From Homalodisca vitripennis (Eukaryota; Arthropoda; Insecta; Hemiptera; Cicadellidae): a stretch of DNA of 64,000 bases. The DNA is taken from NCBI RefSeq assembly GCF_021130785.1, contig NC_060207.1, forward strand, positions 195,808,001 through 195,872,000. Direction: 5' to 3'. Positions 1 to 14,180 of this stretch are shown in pieces. Under the pieces are notes generated by a model. It saw only the letters and a program-made list of their open reading frames with translations, was not told where the DNA came from and ran no database searches. Each line of letters opens with the position of its first letter. The first letter of the stretch is position 1. The position numbers were made by a program, and so were the translations under genes.

Positions 1-174
1 GTAGGTTTGTCATTAAATCACTCTGCCTCCTATAAAATGGTCTGATCTAAATTTTCTTGGTGCATATTACCACTTTAGCTATCGCGTGCAGTCATTCCTA
101 GGTAGTATATATTATTACCATTTATCAGTAGAGCATTTAAATTACACCCCTTTTTATGTTTTGTTATAAAGCTA

Positions 175-411
175 ATTAACGAAGGCGTACGTTTAAATGT
201 AGGAATGATAAATGTAATACATGCAAGACATAAGGCAGCTATGAACAAAAAGGTTTTATGCTTGGTTTTTATTACAGGATCAACTGGCAGCTCTGAAAAT
301 GAGTTCCGGTTATTAGATTACGGCCACCAAGTGACAGCAATAATTGCACGTCGCCACGCCAGAGTCAAATTGCATGGACCTCCCCCTCCCCCTCTGCCGA
401 CCAAGTATTTT
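175..411. repeat. Dispersed repeat family A, copy 1
   Basis: This segment resembles 49333-49560 in the same orientation. Shared blocks in the same order include 'attaacgaagg', 'taaggcagct', 'gagttccggttatta', 'caagtgacagcaataat' and a C-rich stretch near the end. The two copies differ by many substitutions and small indels, so they are old copies of one interspersed element. I see no coding capacity, terminal repeats or tail, and cannot assign a class. The 87-codon open frame across it has no family features. Confidence 0.6.
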
Positions 412-2554
412 TGCCATTCCAAATATTTTTATAATATTAATATTAGATTTTCGTTTGGTTATGTTTGATCAAAATTTTTCTGTTTATTTATGAATCACAG
501 ACTCAATGCACAGTATACCTCCTCAATAGGTACACACAACATCAAGATAAAGGGATTTATGGACTTTTAGTGTTATTTTTTTTATTTCAATCCTCACCTA
601 AAATACAATTTTTGTTATATAGATTTATTTTTAATTTTTACAAAGCCGTAGAGAACAGATATAATGTCATCTCCCTTTAGGCAATAAATAAATTGTATCA
701 CCCTACTATGGATAGAATTCAATGACTCTCAACCAAATTCCATGACTGGATAACCAAAACGATTGAACTTATTGTTATTTATTTACAAATAATGTTTCAT
801 TCAATCTTTACGGTCTACGTAAAAATCCTTTCTCGAAAATCCTTGAGAGGTGATACAAGAATATTTTTGTACATTAAGAAGGTTTTCACAGCAGCGTTTA
901 AATAATAAAATTCAACACATCACAAGTCACGAAAATGGGGTATAGGCATTGGATTTGTTTGTCTACATGAGATAATATATCATTTGTTAAAACGACCATT
1001 ATAATTTTCTTTACGTCACCGTGGTTACTTATTAAAACAATGTATAGATATTTGATAATGATCTTCCAAATCCCTGGGAGTTAAGTGTATTAAGATTAGT
1101 TTTTGCCCTATATAAGATTAAGCTTCATGAAACATTGAACAGCTTTATGTTTGTTAATTTTTAAGATAACGTGAAGACGAACAGCTCGATAAACCTACGG
1201 TAATACCAAAATAAAATTTTACTGGTCCATTAAATAATAGTATCGTAGTATCCCTAATCGCTTACCAAAAGGTTTATGTTTTATTTATTTAATGTTTACA
1301 TTTGTAATATTTGTTTTTACTTTTGTCTTTTGTATCTACAGTTGTATTTTATTTTTATGTAGTAGTTTTATTTATTTATGTGTGCCATTAAATTGTTTTC
1401 AAAAGTCATACATCTAGTCAGAGTGATAGACATAAAACATCTACAATAATGATTGAATAATCCAAAAATATCCTTGACCCTGCACACATCTTACAAGGTT
1501 CCTTAGCCGTATTTGATATATAAAGAACATTTTGACTCATAAAGTTGATTGCAATTATCTTTATTATTTATTTACCACTGAGTCCAGTAATTATTGTTAC
1601 CACTTACATCGAGAGCATTATCGACTTCTCATGAATTATAAGAAGAATATTTGTCTGAACTGAAGAATTTCAACTTACAGAAATGCTGATTCCGAGGGAT
1701 TATTTAAAGTAATTTTTGCTAGCAAATTTTCAATACACAGTTTCGAAGTCCGTTAGTTAAATGTCCATGAGATCTTGCTAGAGTATCTGCGCGAAGAAGA
1801 TATATACGAGTCGTTGCTTTGAGATGATCGTTCGGGTCATGAACAAACAAAAAATAGTCAAAGTTACAAATTATAAGGGGACTAAAAGTAACTCGTATTG
1901 TTCAGACAGTTGAATGTTATACAGGTATTTTTTTATAAATGGCTAAATTATTTTTATCTGTTACAAGAATTTATTATGAATAGACCTATGATTTAATTAA
2001 TAATATGCAGTGCTTAATAAGAATCCCGAACATAGTTTATACGCTTCTATGAAGAAACATCCTACTATTATTTAAAGGTCTAAAACATTGAAAATATGTT
2101 TAAGTGATGCAAAAGTGAATGCCTAACGATGTCTAGAGTATATGACACAGCCTTAACGAAAAGTTTACATTTGGTCTCATATCAAGTCGATGTGAAAAAT
2201 ATCATTATTTTCTATATAAAATATCCGTTACAATAAAAATTCTGTGTTATATTAAACAGTATTGCATGTCCAATTTAACGTTTAATATTTTGATTTAAGA
2301 TCAAAACGTGTCGTTAGATTAGCCTATGTCTTATTCGTTATCTAGATCGTAGTGAATATCAGAATCTTTCCATCGGCCACTCCTTAGAAAAAATACTTTA
2401 CTTTTATAGTATACAATAGAATGCAAAATGTTCTAATCTTAATTTCAAAGTGTTGCGAACTTAAAACACTTTTCATTTCTATGTAGTTTATTTGTAGACT
2501 AAATGCAGTCTAAACTATCTAATGTAGTATTCTCCATTGAGTCAACTGAAATAC
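412..2554. other. AT-rich non-coding tract
   Basis: No gene, RNA or element recognised. Open frames here are short and low in complexity, as expected by chance at this base composition. Confidence 0.6.
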
Positions 2555-2745
2555 AAAAGACACAAAGACGCAAGAAAATGTGGAATTACTTAGTAGAGCT
2601 CTCATTGTGACAAGTAATCTGAAAGGTATTCAACCAAGCGTAGAGAGATAAGAGAAGTTTGAAAGTTTGAGAAGTTTGGAAAGTTCTGAGTCATTTAAAT
2701 ATTTTCACTACTAATCAATAAAGTTCTTTCATCTTTAAATGTTTT
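2555..2745. repeat. Dispersed repeat family B, copy 1
   Basis: Matches 50915-51068 in the same orientation. Shared blocks include 'attacttagta', 'tgtgacaagtaatctgaa', 'attcaaccaagcg', 'gagataagagaagttt', 'ggaaagttctgagtcattta' and 'actaatcaata'. This copy carries an extra local duplication of the 'gaagtttg' segment that the second copy lacks. It is non-coding and the class is unknown. Confidence 0.65.
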
Positions 2746-3252
2746 TTTCAACTGCTACGAATTAACTTCAATATACATTAAAATATTAATATAGAGACAC
2801 TTGTATCCTTATTCAATCTTATATTCCAAAAAACACATCAATTTGCTGTATGTTCTCTTACTTTGATTCAAACTTTACACTCAGAGTAAATTAATTAATA
2901 TTGCTTATCCTGAAGGAGGTACAACAATTTGTAGATTTGTATGTACGAGTTATTTAAAACACTGTTATTAAATACGAACAGATATTTCTGTGACACTGAG
3001 CTGTAGCTTGCCTACAATAAAATACACTAACTATATTTTATCGCGAGTAAGATAAATAAATGTTATTTACTTCACAATAACATAACAAATAAGTTTAATT
3101 TATTATTACCTATTCAGCAAAATTTTATTTGACTGCACATTTTCGTATATTGAGACTATTATTTATGAACTGATAACTTAAATTTTTAAATTCTGACTAC
3201 TTCGTTTCAAGCCCCAGGACTAATTATTTAACTTATAATGAAACCCAACTTT

Positions 3253-3746
3253 ACTGCGGCCGTTACTGGGTGATCTTAACTAGTGCACGAGGACTAATGT
3301 GCACTAGGGCATTTTCTGCTATCAACCAAGATGTTGAACTAGCATACATTAAGTGTCTAGCTATAATATTTTTAGTTAACGCCCTCACTGTGACTCTATA
3401 CTGAGTGATCTTGAGTAGTGCACTAGGATAATGTGCATTACGGTATCTGCCGCAGTCAACTAATATATTGAACTACCATAAAGTAACTGTCTGGCTGTAG
3501 TATATGTAGTTAACACCTTCACTGCGGCTCTATACTGAGTGATCTTGAGTAGTGCACTAGGATAATGTGCATTACGGTATCTGCCGCAGTCAACTAATAT
3601 ATTGAACTACCATAAAGTAACTGTCTGGCTGTAGTATATGTAGTTAACACCTTCACTGCGGCTCTATACTGAGTGATCTTGAGCAGTGCACTAGAATAAT
3701 GTGCACTACGGTATCTGCCGCAGTCAACTAATATATTGAATTACCA
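3253..3746. repeat. 134-bp tandem repeat, about 3.7 copies
   Basis: Units start at 3253, 3387, 3521 and 3655, an exact 134-bp step, each marked by 'actg..g' followed by 'gagtgatctt' or a close variant. Units 2 and 3 are nearly identical, while unit 1 is clearly diverged. Unit 4 stops at about 3746. Each unit contains 'agtgcactag', then 'atgtgca', and a 'gttaac' near its end. The pattern fits a small minisatellite array with recent duplication of the inner units. Confidence 0.9.
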
Positions 3747-5486
<1,740 letters not shown>

Positions 5487-5524
5487 TTATATATACATAA
5501 ATTAAATTTGTATAAGTGGCAATA

Positions 5525-5625
5525 GCCTAATTTAATTTTAATAAAACAATGAATCGCAAAAAGTACTTGCTCCGCCGGAACTCCAACCCGGATCTCTCAC
5601 TTGCCGGATGAATGTGGAATGAAGG
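5525..5625 (-). mobile_element. tRNA-like SINE remnant (B-box and 3' part)
   Basis: On the minus strand, 'gggttggagttccggcgg' resembles the RNA polymerase III B box (GGTTCRANNCC) with one substitution and one inserted base. It is preceded by 'gcaagtgagagatcc', typical of the anticodon to T-arm spacing of tRNA-derived SINE heads. About 25 nt downstream comes 'tttattaaaatt', which also follows the B box at 48990-49066, suggesting one family. No A box is clear and no tail or target duplication is visible, so this looks 5'-truncated. A degenerate tRNA pseudogene is the alternative. Confidence 0.45.
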
Positions 5626-8600
5626 ACAAAGGATAAATTCTAATTCTTTCTAAATGTGCGTCTAAGACTGTCTTGATAAGATAAAATCCACCCAAATCTC
5701 ATGAAGTAAGATGCTCCATAATCGAACTCAGTGTTTCTCGTAGCTAAATTAAATTCTATACAAAATTTCAAGAGTATATTTACGTATGAAGGAGAAATTT
5801 CTTATTATCAATCAGTCTATGACAAGATATTTTACCCAATATTACAATCTGTTGCTATTTAAAATGTTGGGGGATTACACCGAAGTATTACTCACGTCCA
5901 TAGCAAAAGTCCGTGTGTTATTATAAAACATTGCTGAGATTTTGGAAGAGGTGAAATTCATTTTAGTGGTTATGGGAACTAAAATAACGAATAATTTGGG
6001 TCTCAGTATAATAAAAGCATGCGACCCTCAAAGTTATTTTCCTAAAGTACAGGAATTGTTTAGGGGAAAATGTTAGAGGATGGATGCCATTTATTTATTC
6101 ATACCCACGGCAATGACACTTTAACATTAAAATCTTTCAATTTGTATAATAAATATTATAATATATAAAGTATACTTAACTTTATGATGAAACAACCATA
6201 AAATATTACAATAAGGACTTTTATAATATACCTTTAATAGTACTATGTAATACAAAGATCTTAGTATCCACTAAATATATAATATAAATATAAAACAAAT
6301 AGTAATAAAAATTAAAATAACAAAGAAATTAATAAAAAGGTAACGAAAATAACAAATAAAAATATTATAACAATTTATTAAGTTAGTAATTAATCAATCA
6401 AAGTGAGTGAGTGAGAGAGGGGAGTGTATGCTTCATAAGGATATAGTAATGACAATAATAATACAAATAATAATATTATTAAAATATACAGTAATAATAA
6501 AATCTTATAACTAACATATTTGAGTCAAAGATCTTGTATGAGCGCGTAAGATACGTAATTTATGTGGATATGCGTAGTAATTGTATAATATTGCAGACCT
6601 TTGTCAGTTCTGAAATATTTTTGAAATGTGATGTCCAATGTTCTTGACAAAATCACATTAACAGGTATACAAAATTTTACTTAATGGCTAAAAAAGCTAT
6701 TATAGTATTTTTGCTTTGTAACTACCATATTATGTTTCCAATTTCATCGGTAATTCTAATACACAATTCATAGTAAACAAATTGAACAAATCTTGAGGTT
6801 TACATCCTCATAAATAAAATTTTCATCTTAACGAATTCTAAAACTGTTATATGATTTATTTCTGATTTAATTTTGTACTTTGATTTAATTAATGTACTTT
6901 TCACATCTTACCTAAATTTAGTTCAAAGCAGAATAACAAAGCTACCGGTTTTTAAATGTCCATTAGGTAAACACGTACATATTTTAATTATTATAAACCA
7001 CAAATGGAGTAAAGAGATAAATAATTAAAACACTTTGAAGAATGCATACGTTCTTTCCTATAAACGTTAATTAAAAGTACACACTGGTTTGTGTTTTGGA
7101 ATCTCATCACTTTTTGATGAGGACCATCGTCTATCTGTATGAACAGGTTGTTTGCTTTAATTTTACCCTCATTACTGTGTTTCTAGTGTTTTGTGCTATT
7201 TATGACTAACTAGTCTTTATTCTGTTTTTGTTAACATTACAATAATGTAGGTACCGTAAAACATTTTCGTATCATACAGACTATTGTTGAGTTTTTAAGT
7301 TGCCGGAGAAACAAACCATAAAAATTATGCCTCCATAGAAATTTTATAATTTGTAAAGTGTTTTCTGCTGTTAAAAAAAACCAGTTTTGTATTTATGCTA
7401 CCTTTCATAAAAAATATTTTTAAATTAGATTTTATATTATGAACAAGTATATATATAAGACCAATTAAACAGGTGTATATTATAATAAGATATATATATA
7501 TATATGTGTCATAAAAAATTTTGAAAAATTAAAAACAAATTGTTAATACACCTTGAATTGTATAACTTATGTATTAAGATTTAGGTTTACAAATGTATAC
7601 ATTTCTTAATTCAGATGTTCGATTGATGGTGTAAATCTTACGTTTTTTTAGCCTTGTGTGATTCTTTTTATACACATTAATCTATGCTTTAAATAATCAA
7701 GATAAGTTTCACATTAGTTCAAGAATTATAATTAAATATTTGGAGTTTGGCAGAATAGATAACTGTTTAGGTTGAAAATGGATTGTCGTAGAAGTCTACT
7801 GTGTAAAATACACATAATCCTGACAATCATAAATTGTAAATTTTATGAATACAATACATTATACCATTTGTAAATGACCCAAAAGTACTTGTTTAATCGT
7901 AAATTTAACCACTTTGTCATAAAAAGAATAAAACCATCTTTTAGTTCTGGTTATAAGTAAGAAATAACAAAGTGGTACTCTCCGATACCAACAAATCTTT
8001 CAAAATTGTAACTTAGAAATTGACATGGTTTTTAACAAAGATTTTCAAAACAGTGATCTAACTTATTATATATGAATAAACGACATATACACTTATTTGT
8101 TACGCGATCGTTACATTCTTTAAAACGCCCATAATTGTTTGTCAAGCGTATAGTATATGTATTGAACCTACCCTAATACTCTCTTAATATTGGTTTATTT
8201 TTATATTAATAAATAGTAAGCTATAAATTTTCTCAACTCTTAAATAAATATAAGCAGTTAAAAGACCAGTGTTTTTTATCGAATTAAAATACGAAGCATT
8301 AGGTTGGATATTGACGCGATGCTGTCATTATTATGGTTATCAATGTAATACAATGTGATGACTAATGAATTTGTTTTCTTGAGATTTGGTAAACTAGTTT
8401 ATTTATAGAGATTATTTCAAAGGTATAAGTATACGTGTCATTTAAGTGACTATAATAGAACTTACTGTAATTTATTATTTTTTAATATTGCGATAAAGCT
8501 TCGGTTCATTTGCTAATGTGAAGGGATATTATACAAATACAATCATACCCATGACAGCATTTGTCAATGTTTTAATAAACTATTGTACGTGGTATTTTCT

Positions 8601-9480
8601 GAAAGTGATTTTTGACCACAACTTCACAACAGCAATTGAATAAAAATTTGGCAATAGCAAAGAACCAATTTAGAATACTAAATACTAATCTAACAAAATA
8701 GTCTAACAAAATCTTTTTGTAAATCAAAATTATTATTTATGGTTTGAAAGGGAATAATTATATCCAAGTATCGTAATGCAAAAAGAAATGCACTTTTAAT
8801 TTCCCATACATTAAAAAACAGCCATAGTGCATTTATATTTTAGATTCAATGATATATTAAATAAGAAGGAAATGCAATTTATTAACAAGACAGAGTGAAG
8901 CCGCCTCTACCATTTCATCTCAAAATCTCCTTACCGCGTAAAAATCAAAACTTTAAAACCGAATATTCTTATACCATTTTTAATTTTTCTACAACTAGAA
9001 ATAATTTATGCATGGTTTTTAAAATAGCTAATTTTAATACTGGATTCCTTTTAATGTTGAAGCGGCTTTTTAACCAAGAAATGCTTATATACAACTGCAA
9101 CTAAAGAGATTATAACACTATAATTACGAAAGTATTTTTAAAATAAATTACGTCAGCCTACTGTAATAGCATTAAAATTTTTAATGGGTTAAGTGTTTGG
9201 AAAACTTTTACGTAATATTTCTTATGTTTAATTATTTTAAAGACAGTTCTGTATTCAAAGAAACGGAGTTGGAAGTACTATACGGACTCTTTCATTGGTA
9301 AATCCATGTTCGATAATTAAAGTTGCAAATTTTAAACCTTAACAGAACTTTTACAAAGGATTCCTGCAAAATTCAGCTATTTTGTATATACTTGGTATTC
9401 AACAAATGAAAAGTATGTTAAATTAATAACAAAACGCTCACACAACATTATTCCTGATAATGTCTGCTAACCATAGGTAT
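5626..9480. other. AT-rich non-coding tract
   Basis: Contains a short TA run at about 7490-7505 and nothing else recognisable. The 69-codon open frame near 8895 has no family features and is probably chance. Confidence 0.55.
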
Positions 9481-9770
9481 ACCACTAAACAATACAAGAG
9501 AAAGTTCAGGTAATCAACAAGTTATGTCGATAAGTGGATATATCATACGGGCAACTAAACCATTGTTCAGAATAAGGATGCCAAACCTGACCACAGTACG
9601 ATACAAGGGAGAGTTCAGGTAATCAACAAGTTATGTCGATAAGTGGTTACATCATACGGGCAACTCCACCATTGTTCAGATTGGGGATGCCAAACCTGAC
9701 CACTGAACGATACAAGAGAGAGTTCAGGTAATAACAAGTTATTCATAAAGGTGATGCAAAGTTAGGCCAC
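9481..9770. repeat. 109-bp tandem repeat, about 2.6 copies
   Basis: The motif 'atacaag' recurs at 9492, 9601 and 9710, an exact 109-bp period. The unit contains 'gttcaggtaatcaacaag', 'tatgtcgataagtgg', 'atcatacgggcaact' and 'gccaaacctgaccac'. Units 1 and 2 are close matches. The third is partial and degrades after 'gttcaggtaataacaag'. It is non-coding. Confidence 0.88.
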
Positions 9771-12700
9771 TGATGACGGTCAAATTAAAAAATCGAATTA
9801 TCCTTCTTGTGTTCGGTAAATAGCAATATGATTTCACTATAATACAAAAAATTAATAAACTTTTATCTTCGTTAAGTAATTTTTTACAACAATTTTGATA
9901 ACTTCATTTTTTTATACTGTGTTTATTTTTTGTATATTAACGATACGCTATCAGTTCACTTTAAAATCTTTTGAAATAATGAAAAGAGTTCAAACATATC
10001 TTTTGTGCAAACCATATTAAGGAAGAAAAACAGTTAATTTTATAATTATAATACAATTTAAAATGGTGTTTTTTGATTTGTTTTGTTTCAATCTAGTACT
10101 AGTAAAAAAAATTCAAAATAACATTACTTTTAAAACTATGGTGTTTATTTCATATTGTTAAGCCAAATTCTACGAAAAATTATGTAAGTAGCAGTAATAA
10201 AAACATTTGCTGTTAAAACGATTTACGAATTTACTTTCCTAATGAAATGGAAATGAAATTTTTTTGTTTAGTAATAATCGAGTTACACAAGTTATTGATA
10301 AATTGTTATTAGCTGAGCGTTAGTGAAATTTTATATTCATCAAAAGAGAGGCTGGACAATTTTCATTTCTGTCCTATTTGTCTCTCCCACACGATATCTT
10401 GAGATCATACTGATTAAACAGAGCCACTGACTGAAATATTGCATGCAACTTCAATGAAGCCTGTTAATTAACATAGTGTTTCACTTACTTCTACTTTGCC
10501 TTCTAATGTATGATCAATAATAAACCGGAGCAGTTTTTATACCAAAGTAGGTATATTGTTTCTTGATCAGAGGAACATTGGAAATGCTACTACAATAGAG
10601 GTAATATCTTACACCAAAAATAGATTCCAATGGTCAGAAGTAGTCCCTTTTTAAAGGAAGGTCCTGATTTAGATAACAAGACAAACAATACTATGGTACC
10701 GGAAATACCTCAGGCAGGAAGTTTGACCGTATACATTTTGTCATACTGATATATTTTCTTGATTGGCGCACAAATGAAAACTCTACTACGGACCTAAATA
10801 TAACCTTTAACAACACCTTTTATCTTCAGAAGTATTATATCATGAAATTACTTAATTCGAACAAGAAGTGTTCTTACACGTGCATAACCTTAAATAATAC
10901 CCAGTCGCAATTGTGTTAAATTCTCTATCCATTAACACCGAAATAGCACTTAACTTAAATAAATTAATATACCTATATCAGATTCAAAATTACTATAGGG
11001 CTTAATCATATTACATTACCGCGTTGGGAGAAGATACTTCAGTTGTTAATGAAAATTGTAGGAACGATTCATTCAAATATTAGCGAATGTTGGAAGGGAA
11101 TTTGGATATTTCAATGGAACTCATACGCAGCCCTTCACTTATTTTCAGAAGTGTTTATCATCTCATTTTTAAAATAATATGGCTATTACGTATCTGTTAT
11201 TTAATATAAAATCTTTTGCAAAGCCACGGATAACTGCTAGTAATAGTTTGAATCGTTCATAAAAACTGTTCGTAAATGTTTCAATGACACGTGATACAGA
11301 GGATTTTACAATTATACGCCCGTTAACCTATGTATTATGCTGCCAACTCCATTTATCAGAGTAGCTGCATTTCCGTTTCCGATGACGGTTGAGAACAGCC
11401 TAGCTAGCCTAATCTGATATCCTTCTCTTTATATCCACAACATTAAACAGTTACAATTTATAATTTTACTAGTAAACTAAAATCTTTACGAAATAAAAAC
11501 GGTAATAAATAAAAATTAAACATACACAGTAATGCGACTAGTAAACAATTTATATGTATTGATTTATTACTCGGGCATTTTAATTAAAGCTACCTAAATA
11601 TATTAGGATGAAAAACGAAATTATGAAAACCTTTTATCTCTATACATATAAAAGGCAAAGCCGTCAGTCACTCACCCATCACTAATTTTTTACATTTCCT
11701 GATATCCCACCAAGGTGAAATCCGGCAAATGTTTTCCTCATGACTAAAGGAAAAAAAAATAAACAGTTTAATATTTATCAGACATATGTTTGGGTTGAAA
11801 TGTGGTTTCATTCTTTAACAGCTATATTTTTGTTTTTCAAATATCCCGATGTCCCAGAATTACTAAAATGATAATTAAAAAATTAAAAGCATTTTCATGA
11901 AGACCAAATACAAAAACGAGGCAGAAATGGGGTTAAAACCCCGAGAAGGACTATTATTTCTTCTAAACACCTACTTTGGTCTTTTATTACTTTTTCAAAA
12001 TAATTTAATCCATAGATTTACATTAAATATAAACGTACGAGTACGTTCTTTTATTTACTATAAAACACTCAGAGACATGACAAGTGTTAAACTTATAAGA
12101 AATCAAAGAAACTTTCACAATTTTTAGTTCGTGCATAATACTAACTAGTAATTCTTTGTATTGATATTAGAAAATTTCTTTATGAAATGAATTTAAAAAA
12201 CTCTATGATATGCAATTTTTAGTATCGAATGAGCTACTATTTGAACTACAGTAATTAAAAGTCTAATAATTGAAGACAAACCTGTTTATATAAATTGTGG
12301 ATAAATATGCATTGAACAGGAAGAGAAATGATGAAATACAAATATATTAATAGCTCCAACATAATTTCACATATGACAATGATATATTGTAATTATCTTA
12401 TTGATCATGTATTAAAACCCTTACTAATATAATTAGGCATAGCACTCATGAAAAAACACAGGATGGCCTTTTCCATTATGTGCAGCGGAAACTCTAACAA
12501 GGTTTATGCACGTCTTATAAGAAAATAATTATAATTAAAATATACATTTTGTAAATAAATCACTAAATTACACGTCACAAACCTTCCATTATCAAAAACT
12601 AAAAATTGTGTTGTGTGTAATCCACTCTTGTAAAGTAATGGGATATCTGCTGTATGTACAATGAAGGCATGCCTATGTAAATTTTCTGGAAATATACAAA

Positions 12701-12776
12701 TTTAATCCAATATTAGAAACAAATGGATTTAAAATTGCCTCTTAACATCAGGTTTATTAACTAGTTTGAAAACCAA
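9771..12776. other. AT-rich non-coding tract
   Basis: No gene recognised. A stretch at about 11640-11755 ('aaaggcaaagccgtcagtca', 'actcacccatc') has the feel of an interspersed repeat, but there is no second copy in the window to confirm it. The 76-codon open frame at 11897-12127 is not recognisable. Confidence 0.5.
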
Positions 12777-12855
12777 TGTAATGTATCACCATAGTTTGGT
12801 TTGTAATGTATCACCATAGTTTGGTTTGTAATGTATATCACCATTGGTTTGTAAT
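12777..12855. repeat. 25-bp tandem repeat, 3 copies
   Basis: 'tgtaatgtatcaccatagtt' starts at 12777 and 12802, and a variant with an extra 'at' and a short deletion starts at 12827. The period is 25 bp. This is a short local minisatellite. Confidence 0.85.
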
Positions 12856-13932
12856 ATACTAGCAAAAGTAGAACATACAGCTAATGTTTTATGTATAACA
12901 CCTGCTATTTATCATGTTTACATTACAAAGTAACATATCCGGAGACTAGTATGGTAACTCAAACAGTTTTGCATTGGTATTTAATTAAAGAATAATTAAT
13001 TTTATTAGTATTATTTAGCATCCTTAATTTATATAATCCATATTTAGAGGTTGTACTATACAAGAAAGATAAACCGGCAATTATAAATAAAAATATTGTA
13101 CTTAATCTGAAAAGCCTAAACGTTTTTAAAGATAATTTAAATTATTTTTAACAGACCTTATTCTAATATTCCTTGTGTATGTATTTCCTCCGATATATCC
13201 GAACCAAATAAATCAATTTATAGCATTCCTATTAAATGAGAGAGGGCTGCCCCAGGTTGGTCCAATTTAGATTTGTTATATACTGGACAAGTGTCTGACT
13301 AAAAAAGTCTAGGGAAGTTTTACATATTAAAACCTTATGGAGAAGCCAGATAAAGCAAATTGCGGGGGATTTGGGTTTTCACAATTACTACGACTTGCCT
13401 TAGAATTGCAGCGAGTATTACTTTTCGTGCCTGTAAATCAATGACATGTTACAAATGGAAGATTTTAGCTGGATTAGATCTCTATCACCTAATAAAATTG
13501 TTCAATCCCAAGAGTTAAAAGAATTTGTTTGGGTCGTATAAAAATAAATAGAAATAAAACATGTTAATCCTAAAACTATTGGTAAAAAATCGTATCCTTA
13601 TAAACTCTTTTGTTATGTGTATAAAGCCTGGAAGTGTAAAATGAAAAATGCTTTATTTTTTCTCTGACAAAGACCATCGCAGTGAATTGTCTTATCGAAA
13701 TGCCGAGCGAGTGTCAAAGACAAATGTACAAACCGTTGACTCCCAGGCTGTTGATGGCTCCATCTCTCCTGTCTGAAAGGTAAAGCTTGTTCATTTGTTG
13801 CCACTGACCCGTCCTGACATACCACTTTAAACACGTTATCGTTCATCATACCTCACAAGAGAATACAAGGACAGGAAATAGGTAACTGAGTATAGTAGAC
13901 TAGGCAGGGATGAATTTCGGAAAGATATGGGA
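12856..13932. other. AT-rich non-coding tract
   Basis: No gene recognised. A minus-strand open frame at 13613-13849 (78 codons) has no family features. Confidence 0.5.
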
Positions 13933-13943
13933 CTAATTTGTTA

Positions 13944-14169
13944 AAAGTAAAGTAAAGTAAAGAATGTATTATTTTACCAGGCGAAGTTAGGGCTAAGAAA
14001 CCCTCTCTACTAACACTTAACCTGGGGACCAACGGCTCAAAGGTGGAGCGGGCCGCTTGCAAGGACAGGATGGCTCAGCGGGTCACCCATCCAAGCAGGA
14101 GCCACGCTAGACGTTGCTTGATCTGGTTATCTTGCGATAACCGCCGTACCCGCTACACTACGCCATTGG
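13944..14169 (-). mobile_element. 5S rRNA-derived SINE (SINE3-like)
   Basis: Read on the minus strand, the first ~90 nt follow the 3' two-thirds of a 5S rRNA gene. The A-box region is 'gatcaagcaacgtctagcg' (14105-14123) and the C-box region 'gcttggatgggtgaccc' (14080-14097), the internal type-I RNA polymerase III promoter. The 5' end begins 'gcca', as animal 5S genes do. A non-5S body follows, then an (TTTAC)n tail (plus strand 'agtaaagtaaagtaaag'). An 11-bp target duplication flanks the insert: 'ctaatttgtta' (13933-13943) and 'ctaatttttta' (14170-14180), with one mismatch. At 226 bp it fits a 5S-derived SINE moved by a partner LINE. A 5S pseudogene is less likely because of the body, tail and target duplication. 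Confidence 0.8.
14125..14142 (-). other. 7-bp hairpin with GCAA loop inside the SINE head
   Basis: Minus-strand 'ggttatc' + 'gcaa' + 'gataacc' gives a perfect 7-bp stem capped by a GNRA-type tetraloop. It lies just upstream of the A box, where 5S rRNA carries its 'ggttctcgtccgatcacc' segment. Confidence 0.7.
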
Positions 14170-14180
14170 CTAATTTTTTA

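Noticed and set aside
3253..3746. CRISPR-like array
   Set aside because: Direct 134-bp tandem units with no short repeat and unique spacer alternation, in a eukaryotic context.
13853..14062. 69-codon minus-strand frame
   Set aside because: Lies across the 5S-derived SINE and its flank. The SINE structure explains the sequence.
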